From Neopestalotiopsis rosae (Eukaryota > Ascomycota > Sordariomycetes > Amphisphaeriales > Sporocadaceae), in the NCBI GenBank assembly GCA_023078685.1, contig JALGAS010000002.1:682001-746000 (forward strand): a stretch of DNA of 64,000 nucleotides, written 5' to 3'. The notes below the pieces were generated by a model, which was not told where the DNA came from, did no database searches, and was given only the letters and a program-made list of their open reading frames with translations. The position numbers were made by a program, and so were the translations under genes. Numbering within the stretch: position 1 is the first letter of the stretch; each line of letters starts with the position of its first letter. Positions 38,192 through 50,951 of this stretch are shown one piece after another.

Positions 38192-39301
38192 AACGCCCCA
38201 ACAAACTCCAACGGCACATAGCAGCCCAATGATACCAATGTGAACACTTTCAGACTCCTACTTGAACATAAACACCGACTGTCGACGGCGTTTTGAGAAC
38301 GGATTCGGGGCTTTTGGGGGGTCTTTTTACAATAATCCTTCTGGACGCTTGGAAGGACATGCGATATTGTTTTCAGCGATGCACCACATAACGAAAGAGA
38401 AATATACGAGCAGTCTGCCTACGGGGCGGAAAGAGGTTGGCAGAATGGGGGCGTTTCCTAATGAGGTAGAAACTAGGCGCCAAAATGGTCATGGTGATTC
38501 TCAAAGACACCAATGATTGCGCAAGTAAAAATAAAAAAAGGCCGTTAAAAAGATTCAAAATCCTTGGTCCGTTCCGCATCACTTCTTGTACTAGATTTGT
38601 TTTGCGTGATACTGGAAGTGAAGGTTCATCAGTCGAGAGAAAGAACTGAGATGGCAATGGATAAGTAGAGTCCGAAGTATTCAGAGAGACAGTCATAAAT
38701 GAGGTGGATCAAGATGTTACCTAAACTCTGACATGGCCGCTATGATATATATGCACTATTTTGATATGTAATTTCGATCGCGATATCAAGCTGCTTAACT
38801 ATCACATATATACTGACCAGATCACCCGTTCGGCGAATTTTGCATTCATAGCCTCAAATCTTCTCATTTCTTCCCCCCTCACCTTTGATGCTCAAGACAC
38901 TTTGAATTTCCAGAAAAAGCTGGTCGACTCGATACATGATGCTCCACAATGATTGGCTGCGCCAGTATCCCTCTCCAATAACCATATACAACCAATGATG
39001 ATTTTCTTCCGATTTGTCGCCAGCTATTTATCTCTGCGGGGGGGAACGAGCCAAGAAAGCTCACAAGCACCATTGCATAGACGTGCATGTGAGGAGTAGC
39101 GGGACTTGCATCACCTTTTTCTATCTTGCTCGCTTCTTGCTGCCCATTCATCTTGACACATCGGCGCACTTTTAACGTGACTAGGGCAATCTGACTTTTT
39201 CTTGCGACAGAAAGTCCCGGACTTTTTTTCTAATTCTCTTTGGAAGCAGAGAATAAAAAGACGTTCGAGGAGAGGACAAGCTGAAAAGGTCTCTCCATAC
39301 C
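38192..39301. other. Intergenic, HOG1 3' flank and permease promoter
   Basis: About 1.1 kb, AT-rich in its middle. It must contain the HOG1 3' UTR and the permease promoter, since both genes run the same way. I see no coding signal. Confidence 0.45.
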
Positions 39302-41913
39302 ATGGCTCAGAGCAAGCCAGCAAAATCACCACATGTGGAGGCAGAGAAGCAATCCAATCTACGCGATGCCGCTGTTACTGCTACTGCAGAAGACCTGGAG
39401 TCGTCGATAACGGCGGGTGGGCAAGTGGACGATGGTACTTTGTACCATGACTCCGCGATTGGTTACAACAGCAGCCGAGATATCATTCCTCCGGATATTG
39501 ATGCCAGGTTCATCAAGGCGGAAGGGGTAAAGAGAGGGCTCAGTCAACGTCGTAAGTTCACACGCAATAAACACAACTTTGGCAAAAAAAAAAAAAAAAA
39601 AAAAAACCCTGCCTTTTACTTCCGAGAATGCGACTTTAACCTTGAAGAATAGATATACAGGTTTGTCATTTCTTATTCGAACATCTTTCTCATAATTTTG
39701 CTCTACGGAGAATTATGCCCAGGTGAGGAAGAAAGGTTGACTGAGATATGACGACTATGACAACAACAGATGATAGCTCTCGCCGGCGCCATTGGTACGG
39801 GATTGTTTCTGGGCAGTGGAAAGTCCATCCAGCGCGCTGGTCCGGTTGGCACTCTGATTGTGTGTTTCTTTTCGATGCCCCCCGATTTCCATCGTCCCAG
39901 CTCGTTTCTGGCTTCTGCCAGAATTGGGGAAGAGCAGGAAAGAGACGGGAGAAATGACTGACTGATTGTTTACCAACCTTTCTCTCTCGCTTGTAGGGCT
40001 ACGCAGCCATTGGCGGTCTCGTCATCTGCGTCATGCTGTGCCTGGCTGAACTGTCGGCGCTGGCCCCCGTCTCGGGCGCCTACGTGCGCCACGCCGAGTA
40101 CTTTGTCGACCCGGCTCTGTCCTTTGCCATCGGCTGGGTCGCCGTCTACGGGCCATGCGTGAGCGTGCCGAGCGAGTGGGTGGCCGTCAGTACCATTGTG
40201 CGGTACTGGACGGACCTGCACTCGGGCATCATCATTGCCATATGTCTCGGCAAGTCTGCTTTCTCTTCTCTCATGTGATCCCTTCCATAGAAAGCATGTT
40301 GGCCGAGAATGTTAGTCTGGGGAAGAATCGTCCCATATTTACTGAACGTGATCAAAAAGGCTGACAACCAAGGTATGCTGTAGTTGTCTCGTTTCTCACC
40401 AACATCTTTCTGATACGCATCTTTGGCGAGGTGGAACTAGTATCTGCCATGCTCAAGATTGCTCTTATAATTGGGTTGATCCTTTTTGGGCTCATATATG
40501 ACCTTGGAGGTGTACCTGGGCAGCCGCGATTGGGTTTCTGGTATTGGGTTGAGCCTGGTGCTTTTGGGCAAGGCTATCTTGTCCAGGGTTCAGTCGGTAG
40601 ATTTGTAAGTGGTCCCCACGAGTCCCCCCTCGGCAGCATGGGCTGCGATCTGACAGGCGAAACAGTGTGGGTTCTTCTCCGTCTTCGTGAATGCGGTCTA
40701 CTCGTTCGCTGGAGTCGAGACAACGTCCATTGCAGCGGCTGAGACTAAGAATCCGCGGCGAAATATACCACGAGCCGCAAAGCAGTTGAGTGCTCTTTTC
40801 CCTATAATCCTGTCAACCAAATATTATTTTCTTCGAGTCGTTATCGTGATTACTTTGGCACTGTCTGATTCGAACACGGGCGCTCAGACAAACCTTGACT
40901 CATGCCTTATGATGCAGTATATTTGTCCGAGTTTTTGCCTTCTACATCCTTTCACTGTTTATCGTCGGTTTGATTGTACCGTCGGACGATCCGCGGCTGC
41001 TCACATCCACAGGAAATGCCGCGCAGTCACCTTTTGTCATCGCCGCAGAGAAAGCCGGCGTCCGCGTGCTACCAAGCATCATTAATGCCGTGGTCATCAC
41101 TTCAGCCTGGTCCTCGGGAAACCACGGTCTGCTTCAGGGTTCGAGATCGCTTTACGCACTGGCGCTCGAGGACAAGGCGCCGGCTTTCTTTCAGAGGACT
41201 TCGAGATGGGGGATTCCCTATCTTTGCGTCATATTTCAGAGTTCGTTCATGTTCCTGGCCTACATGTCGCTGAACTCTGGGTCGAATACGGTGTTTGGGT
41301 GGCTGTCGAACCTGACGGCTTCTTCAACACTAGCTGTGTGGATTGTAGTTGGCATTTGCTCCCTTCGTGTAAGACGGGCCATGGCAGTACAAGGCATCTC
41401 ACAGGTAAGCTTATAACAGAGATTTCTTCCATGCCAATGTAATTCGCGTGCAAACGGCGAGAAGAGCACATGCATTAGTTTCTTTTTCGGAACCCTAATT
41501 GCGCACCTAGGATGATTTGCCGTATTCAGCTCCATTACAACCATATCTCGCGCACATAGTCGTGTGGTTCAGCTGTTTTATCATGCTCACTGGCGGTTTC
41601 TACGTCTTTGTAAGTTGCTTCGCTCCTTGAAGTGGCCAATATCAATGGTCTAGCAAAGATTTCACCTACTGACTTTACAGCTACCTAGGTTGACGGTCAG
41701 TGGGATGTGTCCAACTTTTTCTCGTCATACTTCACCATTCCGTTATGCCTGGTGCTATATTTTGGATGGAAGGTTTGGAAGAAGACAAGTATTGTGCCGC
41801 TTGACAAGGTACCAGTCGGCACCTTCATCGCAATTGCAAAAGCGAATCCAGAGCCGCCTCTCAGAAAGAGGAAAGGAGTTGTAGGTTGGTTCGGGAGATT
41901 CTGGTGGGATTGA
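39302..41913 (+). CDS. Amino-acid permease (APC superfamily, fungal AAT/YAT type)
   Basis: A proton-coupled plasma-membrane amino-acid importer with about 12 spans; substrate range unknown. Nine exons: 39302-39551, 39653-39660 (8 nt), 39770-39859, 39997-40249, 40384-40604, 40666-40784, 40918-41404, 41511-41609 and 41689-41913, giving 583 aa. The 8-nt exon restores RGLSQRHIQMIALAGAIGTGLFLGSGK, the substrate-binding TM1 signature of the family. TM3-TM6 hold GYAAIGGLVICVMLCLAELSALAPVSGAYVRHAEYFVDP. The next conserved block, FFSVFVNAVYSFAGVETTSIAAAETKNPRRNIPRA, straddles the usual loop. The N-terminal 80 residues are hydrophilic, as in family members subject to ubiquitin-dependent turnover. The fourth intron appears to start with GC. 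Exon 6 to 7 (AAKH joined to IFVRVFAFY) uses a weak GTTGAG donor and is the least certain junction. Confidence 0.88.
39584..39606. repeat. Poly(A) run, 23 nt, in permease intron 1
   Basis: An uninterrupted run of 23 adenines between the first donor and the 8-nt exon of the permease. It is the longest homopolymer in the window and is likely to vary in length between strains or be miscounted in assembly. Confidence 0.85.
40250..40383 (+). other. Probable GC-AG intron in permease gene
   Basis: The exon ends CTCG and the intron starts GCAAGT, which matches the strong GC-donor consensus. The acceptor is GCTGTAG at 40383, and the join reads ICLVVSFLTNIF in frame. No GT donor nearby gives an open join to the conserved downstream block. 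Confidence 0.65.
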
Positions 41914-44035
41914 GACTATCGATGCTGCATTGCGAATGCCTTCCATTTGTTTTTTCCTAAAATGGCAAGACGTGACCGACATTTGCTCCAATGACAAATT
42001 GGAACATGATAGGTCTCTTAAGGTCTCCCTCAACATCTAGGAGCCTCTCTTCAGCGATTGCCGAGATACGTGGTTCGAGCGCCTTCGTGTTCGTGTGTGT
42101 ATGTGTGTGCGTCCTTGGTCTATGCATACATGACCATTCTCCTGATCGGGCCCATGGACTGGCTTAATATCGATAAGTAACTCTGGCGGCTTTTGCATTG
42201 GATTGCAAGCAGCTACGGATTTTGCACGCGTCCGATACGTAGATCTTGCATGTCCATCGATTTCCTTGGCGGGCCGCGGTTGTCGGAGATTTATTTTACT
42301 CAACGACTTCTCGCGAATTGGAGCAAGTACCATGACTGTGCTCGCTGGCCTCAAAGGCGGGCAATAGGTAGGCTCGTTTGTTCGTCTACCCCTTCGTTTA
42401 TGCAATGCAGGGACAGCTGGCATTATCGCCACGTCCTGCAGTTTGAGATGACAGGAAAAAAGAATGTCAATGATTGGATGAAACGGGCGGTTGATTCAAG
42501 TTTGCCCGGACGAGGTCACGCACATGAGGATAGATGATGACCTGAAGTCGCCTCTTTGAGCTCAGCTCTGCCATGCTCCAGGCTCTCAGCAGGTAGCGTA
42601 GCGTAGCTATGGGAGGTAGCAGCAGTTCGTGGTCGTCATGTTAGGTGGGGTTCCTTGGCTGCCCATCACCTCTGTTGGAGAAAAAGGTGGTGAAGGTGCA
42701 GCAAAGATATAGCTTTGTTCATTCCATTATTCGCCTTCTTCCGAGGCATTGATGAGCGAGCGACGCGAGCCCACACTTGAATGTGCGCGTCAAGGTCAAG
42801 AAAGGACCGCCAAGTCGGATTCAAGCCGTTGCGCCCGTTAACGTAGCAGGCATAAATGCAGCTGTAAAGAGGAAAAGAAACCAAAACTTTGGCAGGCAGG
42901 AAATGAAATGACATGCAGTGTGAGTTTTATATGAAAGTAATATATGAAAGAAGCAAAATAGAAAGGGAAAAGGAAAGGAGAAAGAAGCAACACCAACGAC
43001 TATCCATCTTCTTGGATATGTCACTGATGTTCAGCGACTCGGTGACTATCATCAGCATTTCAAGTTGGTCATGTACGACAAGTCGAAATGTACTTTCCAT
43101 TGATTATTCTAACCTAGTGGGTTAATGGATGGTGGGGTTCATCAACGCTTGATCCCTGTCCAAAATATTTAGCTCGAGTCTGATGGACCCTTTTTCACTA
43201 GCAATAGGCCAGGAAATTAAGACAGACCAAAAAGACGCCCAGTGAAGGAGACGACAGACTGGAGAACCAAGAACTAAAGAGAGAGGCTGCCAAAAATACA
43301 TTGCAAGCAAGCAAGCAATCCAGCCTAGACACGAGACGAACATTTTCTCTATTCTCTCTTACTTGCCCCCTCGTCCTGTCCTCGCCTTGTCCATATCTCA
43401 GACCTCATTTGCTCTGCTATTTGCTGACAGCTCTGCTTGCCCCGCGGGCATTGGCTTCTGGCTCGTCACTCCTGTCGAATGAATGTCCTTCCCGTTCATA
43501 TGAGACCGCTGTTCTAACAGTGTGCCGTGCCCCGCTATCCCATCCAGGAAGAGCTGGTCGCGATAGTGTCTGTCTTCCCGCGCTGCACTGCGCTGAACTC
43601 GATTACGACTGGACCGACGACAAAGTTGACATCTTGACCGCCCGCCCGCCTCTAGCCCCCTTTTCCTCTATCCAGACCCAACCGCCAGCTACCATCGACT
43701 TTCCCGCACCACGTCTGCCGTGTCAATCGCTCCTCGACTCGCATCAGTCCTTTCAAGCCGTACCGTACACAAGGAATGCGAGCCGTCTACTAGTAGCAAA
43801 TCCAGGGGAAACGGCCGTGACGTCAACCCGCCATTTCTCACCCCATCGATTCTGCAAAGAAGGGGCCCATGAGCTGTAAAGGCCCGCCAAAGCGCATTGT
43901 CGAATCTTGAACGAACCAAGAGTACACACCCATTGTGGCGAGTCTTGCTTGGGCTTGAGTCGGCTTGGAGTCTTCTTTAAGACTACAACCTAAAAGAGGT
44001 CGATATACGGTCTTGGACACAACCTATATATAATA
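41914..44035. other. Intergenic, permease 3' flank and AVL9 leader
   Basis: About 2.1 kb. A GT-rich microsatellite-like stretch lies at 42087-42112. From about 43300 the plus strand turns C/T-rich and holds a 190-codon open frame with no ATG, best read as the AVL9 promoter and leader. No gene is supported. Confidence 0.45.
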
Positions 44036-46493
44036 ATGACTGCCCCTACGCCCGAGGGAGGCGCGAGTCCAGCGCCGCCAGCTGGATTCATGCCCCTCGT
44101 CACTGTTGTCGACTTCCATCATGCAAGGGGGCCAGAGGTAGAGAAATGGTTTGGTGTGCCCGAAGGCTCAGACCCGGCGGCCGAATATGACTGGACCCTA
44201 CTACCGTTCATGGCCTTGAGCGATGGCGCCCATGCGTAAGTATACACCCCCAAGATCCTCCCGCTCTTGGGATACATGTACTCATACAAGCTGTTGAAAT
44301 CATTCAGTTCTACCGAAGACTTCTCCTACTTTACCCTCTTGAAACCAGCCCGAGGCGATAATCCTGCGACCTCTCTCTTTGGTATCTCGTGCACAAGACA
44401 GATGGATGCGTCACAGTTGCTCAATCGTCCAGCCGATGTCACACGATCGACCGTTCAGAAGGCGGTAGTGGTGATTGCAGATAGCCCACAGTACTTTGGC
44501 ATGCTTAGGGAAAGGCTATCCATGGTCACAAGCGCCTGGTTCGCACAGCGTGAGTTTACCGACTGCGAAATCCTGCGCCGCTTCCAGGAGAGTCTACAAG
44601 AAGAGAAAGAACGTGGCATGCTCAGCGAAGAGGAAGACCGGGATCAGTACTTGGGTCTGAGTTTACGTGAGCTGGTGCGCGAGTTTAGATGGCAAACACT
44701 TGTGCTCCTGAAATGCTGCCTGCTACAGCCAAAGGTAAGATATCTTGAAATCCATTATTTACAGAGTGAAGCCAGCTAACGAGTTTCCTGCTCAGATGCT
44801 CTTTTTTGGGTCACGATGCGAAAGACTTTGTATGATGCAATTTTCACTTATATCACTGATCCCGGGCCTTATAAGGAATCTCCAAGATTGCGGTGGCCCG
44901 GAACTGGCAGAGTATGAGAAACGGTTGAGCAAACCGACAAGCCTGAGAACCAGTGATCGAAACTCATTGTTGTCATACATGGGTTTGCCTTTGCAAATAT
45001 TTGGCAAGGTGAGAGAATTTGCTACATGACACACACATTATCTGTAACTAGACTGACAACTTATACAGGGAAGCTTATTTGGCCCTTATACGCCACTCCA
45101 ACAGTTGGACATACTCGCAGATTTTGGTACCAAATCTTATATCGTGGGCAGTACCAACTCCCTGCTATTACAACAGAAAGACCGGTATAGCGACATTCTG
45201 ATCAACCTCGACGATGACACTATTAATATCACGTCTGCTTCTCTTCGCTCTGCGCTTGCTCTTTCGGCTAGCGATCGGCGCTGGATCGACTTCATCACAC
45301 AGGAGGTTAATGACACCTGGGATGAGAAAAACCCAGGCAGACCGAATCACATGGGCTACCGCGGCAGTGAGGAATTCATTCGACTGCAATTCGAGGAATA
45401 TCTTCTTGCCTTGATATCATCGGTCAAATACCACACCTACCTGACACAGAATGCAGGAAAAGGCAATGTGGCATTGCCACACGTGGATGGAGACCCATCC
45501 ATGGATTTTGGAGTGGAATGGGTTGATTACTGGACGAGGACCGAAAATTATCGCATCTGGGACGCCCATACAGACTCTCTCCTCTTCGACATCATAGAGC
45601 CCAAGCATCCCTGCGCAGGTGGGCTGACTGTTGACGACGTGCAACGAAGAATACAGCAGCAGGTGCAGGATCTGCATCTCGATGAACGATTCGCTGCCGG
45701 AAAGGAAGTATTAGGTCGCAACGCCGCCGCTGCCAAGGAAAAGGCCAGCACAATGTTCAACAAATTTTATGCCGACATGGAAGCCATGCGCGAAGCCCAG
45801 CGGAAACGAGCAGAAGAGTCCAAGGCCGCATCAGCCACCTTGCCAAAGAACGGCGCCAACACGGATGGCCTAAAATCACCGCAGGCCGCGAGCACAGTAG
45901 GCGCCAAGGCCGGTGCGTACATTGGGTCATGGGCCAGCTGGGCAGGTGAGAAACGTAAACAAGGCTGGACATCTCGTTCGAGCAGCGGGACGAGTAACAG
46001 TGGCGGGGGCTGGGGTTTTGGCAGAAAAAAGGCGACCGACTCGGGAAGCGAGAAGAATGGGGACAGCCCCCTCACAAGTCCACGTATCAGCACGTCTGGG
46101 TTTTTCTCCAGTGACGAGAAACGCCGAAGCATGTTTTCCCAAGCAGGCTCCATGCAGGCAATCGTGGATGACGACAGGCCAACTTCGCAGCCGAGCTTCA
46201 GTGAGAGCGTCCTGGACGGTGCCGATTCCGAAGGGGAGACGTCGAGCCCCGTCAGCCCTCGCAAGCCTCAACTGATACCATCATCACCAGTCAGTAGTAT
46301 CGCGTCAAGGAAAGACAAGGGCGCGACGGAAATAACAGGTTTAAATCGGGTCGTATCAGCCGAGACCACTCCGACAGCTGCCGTTGCCACTATGGCTCCC
46401 GAAGCCAAAGCTGCCGAGCCCAAGACCACTGCTATCGAAACGCCTGTGACCAAGGCTGTGGATGTAGAGAAGACAGAGTCTACAACAGTATGA
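44036..46493 (+). CDS. Avl9-like late secretory pathway protein (DENN-related)
   Basis: Avl9 family proteins act in exit of secretory vesicles from the late Golgi and belong to the DENN superfamily linked to Rab regulation. Four exons: 44036-44235, 44308-44734, 44796-45008 and 45069-46493, giving 754 aa, close to yeast Avl9. The N-terminus has the family opening VTVVDFHHARGPEVEKWFG and DWTLLPFMALSDGAHA. The middle carries SLFGISCTRQ, KAVVVIADSPQYFGMLRERL and LFGPYTPLQQLDIL, followed by SYIVGSTNSLLLQQKDRYSDILINLDDDTI, the strongest block. An Ala/Lys/Glu-rich helix lies at about residues 500-545. The remainder (about 545-754) is Ser/Pro/Thr-rich and probably disordered, with many possible phosphosites. 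No signal peptide or membrane span is seen. It converges on the F-box gene. Confidence 0.92.
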
Positions 46494-47070
46494 GGATTGG
46501 TCACTTTTGTCAAATGACTTGCACATTGGACACTGATCTTTTGGTTGTGGGCCCAGTTTCTGGAATCAAGAACAGAAAGAAGACAGTCTTTATATAGCAA
46601 AGAGGCGCAGATTTTTTTGCCGGCCCAGCTTGACATATATGATGCTCTTTATATAACGTTTTCTCCGAAAGAAATAATACAACTCATTTGGGCCATGCAC
46701 ACAGCTGGAAAAAAGGAAGATGTGTCTTTGACTTGGTCACTCCTCGATAATTACGCAGGAACTTGATGGGTGATGTTCGGCATGACCTAGCTGCCTGTTT
46801 TTAGCATAATCACGTTGAGTTGTTCCAAAATTCATTATTGAAGTCTTTTGACTTCTGCAACATCATCGAAGTACTTTAGACTTTGCAACATTTTGGAACG
46901 CATTTACATTCTCTGATCTCGAATGGAGAACGCCGCAAACTCCCCGCGGACAGGAACAGGATATCACCATATGGGACTAAGGAAGTACTTGAACTAATCC
47001 GACGAATGCGTATATCGCAAGAGCATTTAGAAATAATGTCGCCAATGACGATCAAAGGTGACTTGGCAAA
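46494..47070. other. Convergent 3' flanks of AVL9 and F-box gene
   Basis: AT-rich, without coding signal. It should contain two 3' UTRs on opposite strands. Confidence 0.45.
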
Positions 47071-49358
47071 TCAAGTGTTCCTAGAGTCACCACCACCCGT
47101 GTACCGGTTCAAAACCACCTCGACGAGCTCGGCCGCGGAACCAACGACTAGCTCGATTTCCATATCCTCGTCGCCACTGGATAGTTCCTCGCCATCCTCA
47201 TCTGCATCTTCTTCATTGTCCTCATCATCTTCTTCCACTCCTTCCAGGTCCTCTTCGGGGTAGTAATCACCATCCGGAAGCTCCACGTCCTCGTCATCGC
47301 CCGCCAAGAGTTCCTTTTCGGAGCCTTGAGTCGTCTTGTCCGAGATCTTCCAAAAGGCCGTGGGCCCAGCCGGACCGCGAGGGTCGTAGTCTCTGCGAAA
47401 ACAAATTTCGTGTCAATGATCTACCTTCTCTTGATCGTTTCCAATTTTCCCGGCCTTGAAAGTGACAAACAGCGGTGGCAAGGACGGGAAACTTACTTAT
47501 CAAACCAGTTACCCAGTACTCCCTTGGCACTCTTGACGCCACCAATCTGTACGCTCTCACTGCGCCAGCGCTCCTGGCCGCTGAAGAGCGAAAAAGTAGT
47601 CCACCTAACCTCGCCTTCTGGTGTAAGTCTTACGGTGCCTAGAGCGGGGAGAAGGGGAAAAAACGTTAGCATATCTTGATGTCCTGTAAAACAAGGAGAC
47701 GGCGCGGGGGCCACCGCACCTCTAATTTTGACCCTACCTCTGAGGTCCGAATTGGCGTTTTCGTCCCAGCTGTCGTCCAGCGACCTTGAGACGCCACTAA
47801 AGTGCACGACCGGCAGGTCCTGACCATCTTCGGGTCCTGGGGCCTCGATCTTGGTGACGGCAATCTTCATGAGGATCAGCCTCGTCGCTTCGCCGTAGCA
47901 TATGGCCCGTCTAGGCACGTTAGGTGGTAAATCGCCGTCCGACGTAAAGTTGAAATCGAAAAAGTCTGTATAGTCCAGAAAGCATACGACTCGAAGCCAT
48001 GTGCCCGTGATGCCGTAAGGGTCGTCAAGCTGACCTCCCTCCTCATCCTTGCTCTTGTCACGCTCCAGAATGGGCAGCGGCATATACGCGTTTGGCCAGA
48101 CCCCAGCAAAGGGAACGTCCCAAAAGTTTTTGCAAATCGGAAACCTATTTAATCCCAAGCGATTGAGATTTGACCCCAATACTAGCATGATGGCCTCGAC
48201 CTTTTCCCACTGCAACAATAAATGTCAGCAACTTGCCTTTTTTCACATGTATGATGAAATTAGAAATCATTCTTGCGGAACAGTTTGTCTGAGTCTTATC
48301 CCTTCAAGCACCTTGTTGGGAGAATTTTGCTTATGAGATAACCCAGGAAAAAGCGAGGGAGAACATTGGAAATCGCTTACGTCGGTCCGATTGGAGCCAT
48401 CATCCATAAAGGGTCCCCAGTGAGTTCGCTCGGTGTACTGCCGCAGGTCATAGACTTTAGAGCAGGCAAAGGGGCCCATGACGCTGAAATCAAATTCAAA
48501 GTCAGTCTTAAATATGCTGGTATAACTTGAGCGGCGATAGCAAAACCCTCCATTTACGACATGGACTGGGGGGATATTGGGCGATCCATTTGGTTCATTT
48601 GCCCTCCTTTGGGTCCGGCAGCAGAACCCTCAAGAGTAAAGGCAAATTCATGACTTGTCTACTCACCTGGAACGAGTCTCATGATGGCCACGGCCAAAGT
48701 GGAGGAGCGGCACGCCGTATAGGCAGTGGAGCTTTGCGCTCTGCTGGTGCTCGGTCCGGGGCGGGGAGGCAAAGGGGGCATCGCGCGGCAGCTCGCCCCG
48801 CGCGCGCTCGTAGAGAAAGGAGCGTTTGAGAAAGGCGCTCCGGTTGCCGTCGTCGGCAAAGAGCTCGGCGAGTAGTGAGGCGTTGCGCGAAACTGCATAA
48901 GTGGCGGTGCCGCTGGCCCGGTCTCCAAAGGACGACGAGGCATGTTGGAGGAGCTCGTTGACCGTCTCGTACACGAAGGCTAACTCGTTCCTCTAGTTTA
49001 TTGTGCAAAATCGATTTAATTATTCCATATACTTCTTGAGAAAATCTGTTTGGCTGCAAAGGGACAAGATAGTGGCAGACTTTCATATTGAGATGCTTAC
49101 CTTTTCCTCAATGTTGGTCCGACGACATACTGTCTGTAAGCGGACAGCCGCCTTGAGGGCCCTCTCCCAATCGACGTCATGGCCGGCACGGGGCTCGTCG
49201 AGATGGGCCAGATAAACGTCCCGGAACAATGTCGGGTTGCCCTTGATTGAGTAGCATAACGTCTTGCAGATGAGTGAAATCCAGGCCAAGTCTTTTGGGT
49301 AGACAAACCGCAGTATGTTGTGCAATATCTCCGGGGGAAGGTCCGTCAAAAGTGTCAT
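47071..49358 (-). CDS. F-box protein with acidic C-terminal tail
   Basis: Probably a substrate receptor of an SCF ubiquitin ligase. Six exons on the minus strand: 49358-49101, 48992-48667, 48483-48381, 48209-47738, 47638-47497 and 47392-47071, giving 540 aa with all junctions in frame. The F-box is at residues 1-50 (LLTDLPPEILHNILRFV, then DLAWISLICKTLCYSIKGNP). The rest has no domain I can name, but blocks such as RTHWGPFMDDGSNRTDWEKVEAIMLVLGSNL and GNWFDKDYDPRGPAGPTAFWK look like a conserved fungal F-box family. The last 75 residues are very acidic (runs of Asp/Glu ending in EELSSGDEDMEIE), then a short normal tail. Substrate is unknown. Confidence 0.87.
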
Positions 49359-50951
49359 GGTTGATGATGATGCATCACACCATCCGACCTGGGGCGTACA
49401 GTAGATGAGACCGACCTAGGTTTAATGTGGGCTGTTTCTTATCTAGCTATTCTTTGTCGAGCAAGCTCCTTGATATCAAGAGAATAGATACTATGATCCA
49501 AGCTGAGCTTTCCGAGACTGACCGAATGGAACGCTGAAAGGCAGCAGGAGACGCAGTAGCTGCCAAACAACAAAAGTCCAGATAGAGGTGTGAGGGAATG
49601 GAATGATGAGAGCAAGCTCACTGTTAATGCATCCCAGAAAGGTCCGATCGGGGAAGCTTGCTTCAAGTTACAGTCGCTAGGTACCTATTAGAAGGGCAGT
49701 ACTTTGGAGATGGAAAGTCCGCGGGCCCGGAGACGTGGAGGCGGGGTCCAGTCCTATGTACAGAGTACACTACACTGTACGCATGCACTCTCGCAAATCT
49801 CGGCACCGATATGTCCAGTCCTACTCCTCAGTGTTACTGCCGTTGGTCGCACAATATGTCGAGGAAGCGGTTTATTCAAGGCGAAAAATGACTTTGCTTT
49901 GTACTTGGAGGCGGGCGGAAAGAATCAAGTTGACCGAGGATCCTAGATATGTAAATCAAATAACAGATGCGGCAGTTTCGGCACTCGGAGGATCAGCTTA
50001 GGATGGATGTAAGTGTACAGAGAGTATGTAGGTATTAGGCGATTGATTCGGATTTAACAAATTGGGGGTCCTTGTGTCCATGTCTGGCGTATGGACTTGG
50101 TTCGGGGATCAAGATGTACTACTGAACACACAAAAGTGGCACAACATGTACAGGTTACTCCCAATCAGCCTATCTACCTTATCATGTCTACAAATTCATT
50201 CAATCTCAAGTCAGGAGTCATATGCGTGCAAAAGTAGCTGTCGATTAATGTATACTTGTCGCGTATTCTTTGCAATGCTGAACAGGCTACAACCACGCTT
50301 CGTCGGCCGCGATTAATCATTCCATTAAATTCAAAGTACAGTGACTCTCCAAGCTGATGTCCGACTCCCACTCAACCCCCGCCCCCGCTCTACTGTTTTA
50401 GTTCAGCGGATTGCATGTACAGTAGATGCAAATGCAATATGTCGTGCGGGAGCCAATGCAATAGAAATCACAAATAGAATCTTTCCCCCTTAGCGCATCG
50501 GGCACGGAGTTAAGACTCTCTCAAGGCCGATAGCTGCTTTTTGGACTTCCTCTTCCATGACCACTCGCTGACATCAAATGTATTAGGAAGTTCAACGCAG
50601 GAGGAAATCGTTCACTTATTTGATTCACTCTTTTCATTTTGCAGAAAATGTACGGAAGACAACATGATCAAGATATTATGAGCCCTGTCTAACTCTGCAG
50701 CCGTCGCCTTCAAATGGGTATATAGCTTGGTAAAACAATCAATCTGCCAGCATAGACAGAAAATAAGATTGAAGGAATCGTCCCCAATAAGAAACAGAAT
50801 AAGAATATCATGAACTTTTTGTTTACACCCATGTCCTAGTGTTTCAACTGGCTCCGAGACCCAAAATGTGACAACTGCAACTTCATAATCGCTGCAACCT
50901 CTGCTACCACCACGGCTTTCGTGAAACGGTAGCCAGGCTGGCTTGGTCCTC
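49359..50951. other. Intergenic, F-box promoter and C2H2 regulator 3' flank
   Basis: About 1.6 kb. The left side should contain the F-box gene promoter. I see short frames only and no repeat or RNA gene. Confidence 0.45.

Noticed and set aside
42066..42084. GGTTCGAGCGCC, resembling a tRNA B-box
   Set aside because: The flanks do not form a T-arm, anticodon arm or acceptor stem in either orientation.
43301..43879. 193-codon frame upstream of AVL9
   Set aside because: It opens with TTG and contains no ATG. The Pro/Leu/Ser-rich translation fits a pyrimidine-rich 5' leader.
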